Origin: Roseomonas sp. E05
GTDB taxonomy: Bacteria; Pseudomonadota; Alphaproteobacteria; Acetobacterales; Acetobacteraceae
Assembly: GCF_030063475.1 (NCBI RefSeq)
Contig: NZ_JASIRT010000015.1
Span: forward strand, 1 to 64,000
Reading direction: 5' to 3'
Length of the DNA stretch: 64,000 nucleotides
Of this stretch, positions 58,378 through 64,000 are shown one piece after another. Each line of letters begins with the position of its first letter. Positions within the stretch are counted from its first letter, which is position 1. The position numbers and the translations under genes were made by a program. Under the pieces are notes generated by a model. That model ran no database searches, was not told where the DNA came from, and was given only the letters and a program-made list of their open reading frames with translations.

Positions 58378-59562
58378 TCAGGCATTCCCGTTCAGGTAGT
58401 CCATCGCCGCCAGCACGCCTCCCGCCTGGTAGGGGATGCTGGCCGCCTTCAGTCCCATCTCCACGCCGCCCAGCGTGCCGACCAGCTGGAGATCACCGAA
58501 ATCGCCGAGATGGCCGATGCGGAACACCCGGTCGTTCAGCGGGCCGAGCCCGTTGCCGAGGCTCATGTTGAACTTCTCCAGGATCGCCGCGCGCAGGGCG
58601 TTGGCGCTGTGCCCCTCCGGCAGCCGCACCGCGGTCAGCGCGGAGGAATGATGCCGGGGCTCGGCGCATTGCGTCTCGAAGCCCCAGTGGCGCACGGCGC
58701 GGCGGGTGGCCTCGGCGTGCCGGTCGTGCCGGGCGAAGACGTTGTCCAGCCCCTCCTCCAGCAGCATGTCCACGGCGGTGTCGAGCGCGTAGAGCATGTT
58801 GGTCGCTGGCGTGTAGGGGAAATAGCCGGTGGCATTGGCCGCCAGCATCGGCTTCCAGTCCCAGAAGCTGCGTGGCATCCTCGCCGTCTCGCTCGCCTTC
58901 AGCGCCTTGGCCGAGACCGCGTTGAAGCTGAGGCCAGGCGGCAGCATCAGCCCCTTCTGGCTGCCGGCGACGGTGACGTCCACGCCCCATTCGTCATGCC
59001 GGTAGTCGATGCTGCCGAGGGAGGAGATGGTATCCACCAGCAGCAGCGCGGGGTGGCCGGCGGCGTCGATCGCCTGTCGCACCTCGTCGATCCGGCTGGT
59101 GCAGCCGGTGCTGGTCTCGTTGTGCACGACGCAGACGGCCTTGATCTCGTGCCCCTTGTCCTCGCGCAGCCTCGCCTCGATGGCGGCGACATCGGCGCCG
59201 CGGCGCCAGTCCGTGTGGATGTAGTCCGGCTGCAGCTGCAGCCGGGTCGCCATCTCGTGCCAGAGATGGGCGAACCAGCCGGTCTCGCACATCAGCACAC
59301 GGTCGCCGGGGGAGAGGGTGTTCACCAGCGCCGCCTCCCAGGCGCCGGTGCCGGAGGCCGGGTAGATCACCACCGGCCCCTCGGTCTTGAAGACGGCCCG
59401 CACCTTTTCGAGCAGCGCCTGGCCCAGGCGGCCGAAATCCGGCCCGCGATGGTCCATGGTCGGGTTGTCCATCGCCCGCAGCACGCGGTCCGGCACGTTG
59501 GTGGGGCCAGGGATCTGCAGGAAATGGCGGCCGGCGACCGGCTTGGACTGGAAATAGGCCAT
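58378..59562 (-). CDS. Serine-glyoxylate-type aminotransferase (class V, PLP)
   Basis: 394 residues. GPTNVPDRVLRAMDNPTMDHRG-type start, VIYPASGTGAWEAALVNTLS, VVHNETSTGCTSRID and LLVDTISSLGSIDYRHDEWG lead to the PLP lysine in AGSQKGLMLPPGLSF. Family members transfer the amino group from serine or alanine to glyoxylate. ATG 59562 precedes the conserved start. It is divergent from a hydroxyacid dehydrogenase that could supply glyoxylate or a similar oxoacid. A broken relative lies at 26036-26297. Confidence 0.92.
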   Translation of the reverse strand: MAYFQSKPVAGRHFLQIPGPTNVPDRVLRAMDNPTMDHRGPDFGRLGQALLEKVRAVFKTEGPVVIYPASGTGAWEAALVNTLSPGDRVLMCETGWFAHLWHEMATRLQLQPDYIHTDWRRGADVAAIEARLREDKGHEIKAVCVVHNETSTGCTSRIDEVRQAIDAAGHPALLLVDTISSLGSIDYRHDEWGVDVTVAGSQKGLMLPPGLSFNAVSAKALKASETARMPRSFWDWKPMLAANATGYFPYTPATNMLYALDTAVDMLLEEGLDNVFARHDRHAEATRRAVRHWGFETQCAEPRHHSSALTAVRLPEGHSANALRAAILEKFNMSLGNGLGPLNDRVFRIGHLGDFGDLQLVGTLGGVEMGLKAASIPYQAGGVLAAMDYLNGNA

Positions 59563-59687
59563 GGACGGGTTTCCTCTTCGCTCTGCCTGTCTAGCCAGCA
59601 ATGATGCGTCCTGCCAATGAGGAAGCCCAATGGAGAAGCCCGGAGCGGCCCGCGCAGGCCGCCGCCGGGGGGTAGGGGGGAAGCCGC

Positions 59688-62609
59688 ATGAACGTCATCA
59701 CGGGCCGGGCGCGGATCGGGGACAGCCGCCTCGCCAGCCGCCTGCGCCGCGAGACCGCCGGCGAGGTGCTCTTCTCCGCCGGCGACCGCGGCCGCTACGC
59801 GACCGATGCCAGCATCTACCAGATGGAGCCGCTCGGCGTGCTGGTCCCCCGCACAACGGAGGACGTCCTGGCCGCCATGGCGATCTGCCGGGAGGAGGGC
59901 GTGCCCGTGCTGCCGCGCGGCGGCGGGACGAGCCAGTGCGGCCAGACCGTCAACCGCGCGCTGGTGGTGGACTGCACCAAGCACCTGCGCCGCGTGCTCG
60001 CGGCCGAGGGCGACACCGCCCGCGTCGAGCCCGGCATCACGCTCGGCGCGCTGAACGAGGCGCTGAAGCCGAAGGGGCTGTTCTACCCTGTCGATCCCTC
60101 CACCTGGGCGCGCTGCACCATTGGCGGCATGGCCGGCAACAATTCCTGCGGCTCGAAGTCGATCCGCTATGGGCTGATGGCCGACAATGTCCGCGCCATC
60201 GACGCCATCCTGGCGGACGGCACGCGCTTCAGCTTCGGCGAGCTGCCGGACAATCTCGGCCCCGATGTCCCGCCCGCCGTCGCCGACCTGATCGCGCGGC
60301 TGCGTGCCATCGGCGCGCGGGAGGCGGCGGAGATCGCCGCCCGCTTCCCGCGCCAGCTCCGCCGCGTCGGCGGCTATAACCTGGATGCGCTGACGCCGAC
60401 CGCCTGCGCGGAAGGCCGCGCCAGCCTGGCGCGCCTGCTGGTCGGCAGCGAGGGCACGCTGGCCTTCTCGACGGCGCTCGACCTGCGGCTCTGGCCGATC
60501 AAGCCGCGCAAGATGCTGGGCATCTGCCAGTTCCCGAGCTTCCGGCGCGCCATGGAGGCCTCGAAGCATCTGGTCATGCTCGATCCGGAGGCGGTGGAGC
60601 TGGTCGACCGCACCATGATCGACCTCGGCCGCTCCATTCCGATCTACCGCAACACCATCGACCGGATCCTGATCGGCGAGCCGGACAGCCTGCTGATCGT
60701 CGAGTTCCACGGGCATGAGGACGCGCCGCTGCTGGCCGCGCTCGACCGGCTGGAGGAGATGATGGGCGATCTCGGCCTGCCCGGGCAGGTGGTGCGCGTC
60801 ACCGATGCCGGCTTCCAGGCGCAGGTCGCGGAGGTGCGCGAGGCCGGGCTGAACATCATGATGAGCATGAAGGGCGATGGAAAGCCCGTCTCCTTCATCG
60901 AGGACACGGCCGTCGCGCTGGAGGATCTGGCGGACTACACCGAGCGCCTGAACGCGGTCTTCGAGAAGCATGGCACCAGGGGCACCTGGTATGCCCATGC
61001 CTCGGTGGGCTGCCTGCATGTCCGCCCCGTGCTGAACATGAAGTCCGGCGAGGACGTCGCGAAGATGCGCGCCATCGCCGAGGAATGCTTCGCCCTGGTG
61101 CGGGACTACAAGGGCAGCCATTCCGGCGAGCACGGCGACGGCATCGTCCGCTCCGAGTTCCACGAAACCATGTTCGGCGCGCGGATCGTGCGCGCCTTCG
61201 AGCAGGTGAAGGACGCCTTCGATCCCGCCACGGAAACCCTGCCGCAGGGGCTGCTGAACCCGAACCGCATCGTGCATCCGCCGCGCATGGATGACCGCAG
61301 CCTGCTGCGCTATCACGAGGGCTATGCGGCGGATGCGGGCGTCTCCCCGGCGCTCGACTGGTCGGCCTGGCCCGGGCCGCAGGGCGGCCTGCTCGGCGCG
61401 GTCGAGATGTGCAACAACAACGGCACCTGCCGGAAGTTCGATGCCGGCACCATGTGCCCGAGCTACCGCGCCACGCGCGACGAGCAGCATCTGACGCGCG
61501 GCCGCGCCAATACGCTGCGGCTGGCGCTGACCGGCCAGATCGAGGGCGGGCTGGCCTCCGACGAGGTGGCGGAGACGCTGTCGCTCTGCGTCGCCTGCAA
61601 GGGCTGCAAGCGCGAATGCCCGACCGGGGTAGACATGGCCAAAATGAAGATCGAGGCCGCCCATGCCCGCAACCGCGCGCGCGGCGTGTCGCGGAAGGAC
61701 CGTCTGATCGCCACCCTGCCGCGCTGGGCGCCCTGGGCGGCGCGCTTCGCGCCGCTGTCGAATCTTCGCGACCTGCTCCCCGGCCTGCCCGCGCTCAGCG
61801 AGCGCGCGCTCGGGCTGGCCGCGCAGCGCAGCCTGCCCCGCTTCCAGCGCGATGCCTTCCAGGACAGCGAGCTGCGCGCGCCGGATGGGCGCGCCAACGA
61901 GGTCATCCTGCTGCCCGACCTGTTCAACCGGTACTTCGAGCCGGAGAACCTGCGCGCCGCCATCCGCGTGCTGCGCGCCGCCGGCGCCGATCCCGCCGCC
62001 GCGCGCCCGAAGCGCGGTGCGCGGCCGCTGGATGACGGGCGCACCTATCTCGCCGCCGGAATGGTGGAGGAGGCACGCGAGGAGGCGCGCCGCACGCTGG
62101 AGGTGCTGTCGCAATGGGAGAGCCCGGTGCTGGGCCTCGAGCCTTCCGCGCTGATGACGCTGCGCGACGAGTTCCTCTCCCTGCTGCCGGGCGAGGCGAC
62201 GACGAAGCTGGCTGCGCGCGCCATGCTCGTCACGGAGTGGCTGGCGAAGGCGAAGCCGCCGCTGAAGCTGAAGCCGGTGGGAGACGAGGCCCATATCCAT
62301 GGCCACTGCCACCAGAAGGCCTTCAACGCCTTCACCCCCGCCGTCGCGATGCTGGCCGCGATCCCCGGACTGAAGGTGACGCCCATCACCTCCTCCTGCT
62401 GCGGCATGGCCGGTGCCTTCGGCTACGAGACGAAGAATCTGCCTGTCTCCATCGCCATGGCCGAGCTCTCGCTGCTGCCGTATCTCCGCCGGACCGCGCC
62501 GGAGGCGATCATCGTCGCCGACGGCACCTCCTGCCGCCATCAGATCCACGATCTGGCGAAGCGCGAGGCGCTCCACTCCATCCGCCTGCTGGACAGGGCG
62601 CTCGCATGA
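59688..62609 (+). CDS. Fused FAD-linked hydroxyacid dehydrogenase and iron-sulfur subunit (GlcD-GlcF/D-LDH type)
   Basis: 973 residues. The N-terminal FAD-binding domain contains VLPRGGGTSQCGQTVN (about 80-95); the FAD-oxidase C-terminal domain follows to about 540 with HGDGIVRSEF. Two Cys clusters follow: NGTCRKFDAGTMCP at about 579-592 and CVACKGCKRECPTG near 634. The C-terminal CCG-type region includes HGHCHQKAF and ITSSCCGMAG. The fusion joins what are separate GlcD and GlcF subunits in glycolate oxidase. It would oxidise glycolate or D-lactate-like acids and pass electrons to the membrane chain. Confidence 0.9.
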   Translation: MNVITGRARIGDSRLASRLRRETAGEVLFSAGDRGRYATDASIYQMEPLGVLVPRTTEDVLAAMAICREEGVPVLPRGGGTSQCGQTVNRALVVDCTKHLRRVLAAEGDTARVEPGITLGALNEALKPKGLFYPVDPSTWARCTIGGMAGNNSCGSKSIRYGLMADNVRAIDAILADGTRFSFGELPDNLGPDVPPAVADLIARLRAIGAREAAEIAARFPRQLRRVGGYNLDALTPTACAEGRASLARLLVGSEGTLAFSTALDLRLWPIKPRKMLGICQFPSFRRAMEASKHLVMLDPEAVELVDRTMIDLGRSIPIYRNTIDRILIGEPDSLLIVEFHGHEDAPLLAALDRLEEMMGDLGLPGQVVRVTDAGFQAQVAEVREAGLNIMMSMKGDGKPVSFIEDTAVALEDLADYTERLNAVFEKHGTRGTWYAHASVGCLHVRPVLNMKSGEDVAKMRAIAEECFALVRDYKGSHSGEHGDGIVRSEFHETMFGARIVRAFEQVKDAFDPATETLPQGLLNPNRIVHPPRMDDRSLLRYHEGYAADAGVSPALDWSAWPGPQGGLLGAVEMCNNNGTCRKFDAGTMCPSYRATRDEQHLTRGRANTLRLALTGQIEGGLASDEVAETLSLCVACKGCKRECPTGVDMAKMKIEAAHARNRARGVSRKDRLIATLPRWAPWAARFAPLSNLRDLLPGLPALSERALGLAAQRSLPRFQRDAFQDSELRAPDGRANEVILLPDLFNRYFEPENLRAAIRVLRAAGADPAAARPKRGARPLDDGRTYLAAGMVEEAREEARRTLEVLSQWESPVLGLEPSALMTLRDEFLSLLPGEATTKLAARAMLVTEWLAKAKPPLKLKPVGDEAHIHGHCHQKAFNAFTPAVAMLAAIPGLKVTPITSSCCGMAGAFGYETKNLPVSIAMAELSLLPYLRRTAPEAIIVADGTSCRHQIHDLAKREALHSIRLLDRALA

Positions 62610-62997
62610 CCGGGGCGTGGAAGCGGTATCCGCTTTCTGCGGACCGAAGGAGCCGAAGTCACCGGAAAATTCGCGCGCAGGTCCCGCGCCGTCCCGCCCC
62701 AGCAGGCTGACAGACCCGATTCGGCTGCCTGAGACGTTGCACGCGGAAGGTCTTCCGCGCGCGCAGTGCCTTGATGGCTGGCAACCCGGCCGAGAGGAGG
62801 CGCGGTTCCTGCCTGCTCAGGTGCCGGGGCGCGGCCGGGCCAGCAGCCGGAGGAGGCGGGGGGTGGAGGGTGAAGCCCCGGCCGGCGCGCTCACGATCAC
62901 GATGGCGGGCCTGCCTCAACCCAGCGCCACTCTGGCAGCGCCTCTCCCCCAGGCCTGAGCTGGAGCTGCCCCACCGCGACCGATTTTCAGCAGCCGG
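62610..62997. other. 388-base gap with one perfect palindrome
   Basis: No gene is recognised. CGCGGAAG-GT-CTTCCGCG at 62742-62759 is a perfect inverted repeat with a 2-base centre, more like a protein-binding site than an RNA hairpin. The remainder gives only shadow frames. Confidence 0.5.
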
Positions 62998-63465
62998 CTA
63001 GAGCTGCTGGCGCGCGGCCTGGAGCAGCTTGCCGATGGCGCTGTCGAGGCATTCCATCTCTGCCTCCGTCAGCGCGGCGCGGAAAGCATCGTCACGCTCA
63101 CCGGCCGAGCGCATCAGGCCGCGGAACACCTTGCGCCCGGCTGGCGTCAGGCTCAGCGCCAGTTCGCGCGCATCCGCCGCCGTGCCGCGCCGCACGAGGC
63201 CGCGCTCCACCAGCCCGCCGACCACCCGGCTGGCCAGGCCCTTGTCCAACCCGCTCTGCCGCGCGAGGTCCTTCAGCGACATCGGCGCGAAATCCCCGAG
63301 CAGCGCGATGGTGCGCCATTCCATCAGGCTGACATCGAACTCCCGCCGGTAGCGCGCCGCGGCGCCCCGGCTGAGGGCATTCGCCAACCGGTGGATGCGG
63401 TAGGAGAGCAGGTCCTTGATCGTCCGGGTGTCCCCGGCCGGGGCGGCGGTTCGCGAAGCAGGCAT
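62998..63465 (-). CDS. MarR-family transcriptional regulator
   Basis: 155 residues. The winged helix has MSLKDLARQSGLDKGLASRVV and GLVERGLVRRGTAADARELALSLT, where DxRxxxLxLT marks the wing. The dimerisation helices lie at both ends. The gene is divergent from the ATP-grasp ligase at 63615. The inverted repeat GGTTGA-CAAAA-TCAACC at 63557-63573 in between is a typical MarR-type operator. Confidence 0.9.
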   Translation of the reverse strand: MPASRTAAPAGDTRTIKDLLSYRIHRLANALSRGAAARYRREFDVSLMEWRTIALLGDFAPMSLKDLARQSGLDKGLASRVVGGLVERGLVRRGTAADARELALSLTPAGRKVFRGLMRSAGERDDAFRAALTEAEMECLDSAIGKLLQAARQQL

Positions 63466-63556
63466 GCTCGCATCTTACGGGCAATTCCCCGGCTTGTCCC
63501 GCGCCGGGCAGGGGTCCGGCGGAAGCCGCAGGCCACCGCGCGGCGCCGGACAGATT

Positions 63557-63573
63557 GGTTGACAAAATCAACC
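63557..63573. promoter_or_regulatory. Candidate MarR operator
   Basis: GGTTGA-CAAAA-TCAACC, a perfect 6-base inverted repeat extended to TTGGTTGA...TCAACCCA with one mismatch. TTGACA within it could also serve as a -35 element for the ligase gene, so repressor binding would block the promoter. Confidence 0.65.
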
Positions 63574-63614
63574 CAAAACCCCTAGCTGGCGCAAAATGGC
63601 GGGGAGGACCGGCC

Positions 63615-64000
63615 ATGCGGCTGACCGAGATGGACGGCAAGGCGCTGCTGCGGCGGCACGGCGTCGCGGTGCCGCGCGGGGTGGCGCTGCCGGCCGGTGG
63701 CGCGGTGCCGCCGGAGGCGCAGGACTGGCCGGGGCTGGTGCTGAAGGCGCAGGTGCTGGAAGGCGGGCGCGGCAAGCGCGGCCTGGTGCGGCGCGTCACC
63801 CCGGCCGAGGTTCCGGCGCTGCGCGCGGCGATGACGGCGCAGGCCGGCGCGGTGCCCTTCCTGCTGGAGGAGGCGGTGGAGATCACGCGGGAACTCTACC
63901 TGGCCCTGCGCGTGGACGGCACGCGGCAGGTGATCGAATGCCTCTTCTCCGCCGAGGGCGGCATCGCGGTCGAGGGGGCCGCCACCCTGTTGCGGCTGCC
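63615..64000 (+). CDS. ATP-grasp acyl-CoA ligase, beta-subunit type (partial at window end)
   Basis: The frame is open to the window end, giving the first 128 residues. The start LTEMDGKALLRRHGVAVPRG and the following LVLKAQVLEGGRGKRGLV match the ATP-grasp domain of succinyl-CoA/malate-CoA ligase beta subunits, including the glycine-rich GGRGKRG loop and ITRELYLALRVD. GGGGAGGA precedes the ATG. A malate-CoA ligase role would fit the aminotransferase nearby, but the alpha subunit is out of view. Confidence 0.82.
   Translation, partial: MRLTEMDGKALLRRHGVAVPRGVALPAGGAVPPEAQDWPGLVLKAQVLEGGRGKRGLVRRVTPAEVPALRAAMTAQAGAVPFLLEEAVEITRELYLALRVDGTRQVIECLFSAEGGIAVEGAATLLRL

Noticed and set aside
59367-62576. 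Minus-strand open frame of about 1070 codons opposite the fused dehydrogenase
   Set aside because: It is a mirror of the FAD/Fe-S gene; only its last part is the real aminotransferase in another frame. Low-complexity composition, no motifs.
1-64000. CRISPR array, tRNA, rRNA or prophage
   Set aside because: No regularly spaced direct repeats, no cloverleaf or rRNA signature and no phage structural genes were seen by reading; a tool search could still find a small RNA.

Overview
This window comes from a very GC-rich alphaproteobacterium. Dense in-frame gene packing with ATGA/TTGA stop-start overlaps, a UbiE-like methyltransferase, TRAP and TctC-type solute receptors, family III CoA-transferases and an aryl-polyene-type pigment cluster together suggest an Acetobacteraceae member close to Roseomonas. 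That placement is inference from gene content and composition; no rRNA or tRNA gene was seen.

Layout. 0-8.3 kb: the end of an IS481-family element that abuts, and appears to have inserted in, the stop codon of a double-CAP-domain protein; an RMD1/YagE-like protein; a hydroxyacid dehydrogenase and aldehyde dehydrogenase pair followed by a broken four-carbon acid sugar kinase; a membrane protein overlapping a Clp1/Grc3-like P-loop kinase; and a PHB-depolymerase/esterase-type hydrolase. 8.4-24.7 kb: envelope and pigment region. A polysaccharide deacetylase, glycosyltransferase, two acyltransferases, two methyltransferases and an outer membrane protein lead into a compact aryl-polyene-like operon (ACP, membrane protein, acyl-ACP ligase, two hotdog dehydratases, LolA-like carrier, MMPL exporter, ketosynthase plus chain-length factor, ketoreductase). 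It ends with a flavoprotein carrying a halogenase signature. 24.7-32.1 kb: two tandem lipoproteins, an aminotransferase pseudogene, a DUF2491-DUF350-PspA membrane-stress operon, a D-aminoacylase-type amidohydrolase and a CobW GTPase. 32.2-35.2 kb: a class A penicillin-binding protein with a Tat-like signal, then about 1.2 kb of decayed DNA with an IS481 remnant. 35.2-42.4 kb: an IclR-controlled TRAP transporter with a dihydroorotate-dehydrogenase-like enzyme, an amidohydrolase-like protein, a deleted aldolase and a cupin. 42.7-57 kb: a tightly overlapped acyl-CoA operon (two CoA-transferases or ligases, two acyl-CoA dehydrogenases, enoyl-CoA hydratase) with a GntR regulator and three orphan TctC receptors. 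57-64 kb: a CoA-transferase, serine-glyoxylate-type aminotransferase, a fused FAD/Fe-S hydroxyacid dehydrogenase, a MarR regulator and the start of an ATP-grasp acyl-CoA ligase.

Two patterns run across genes. First, six copies of a nested palindromic intergenic repeat built around GGGGGAATTCCTTCCCCC lie between 2.3 and 23.3 kb; I saw none from 24 to 64 kb. Second, several promoters carry candidate operators: two GTTYYC-N5-GAGAAC sites plus a perfect palindrome between the IclR gene and its TRAP operon; a 22-bp motif (RGTCAWNNNTATGG core) at three promoters around the GntR gene; and a GGTTGA-N5-TCAACC site at the MarR gene.

The most interesting items for follow-up are the reduced aryl-polyene-like cluster with its halogenase-like flavoprotein, the IclR/TRAP catabolic module of unknown substrate, the dispersed palindromic repeat family, the shared GntR motif, and the bacterial Clp1-like kinase. 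No CRISPR array was found.
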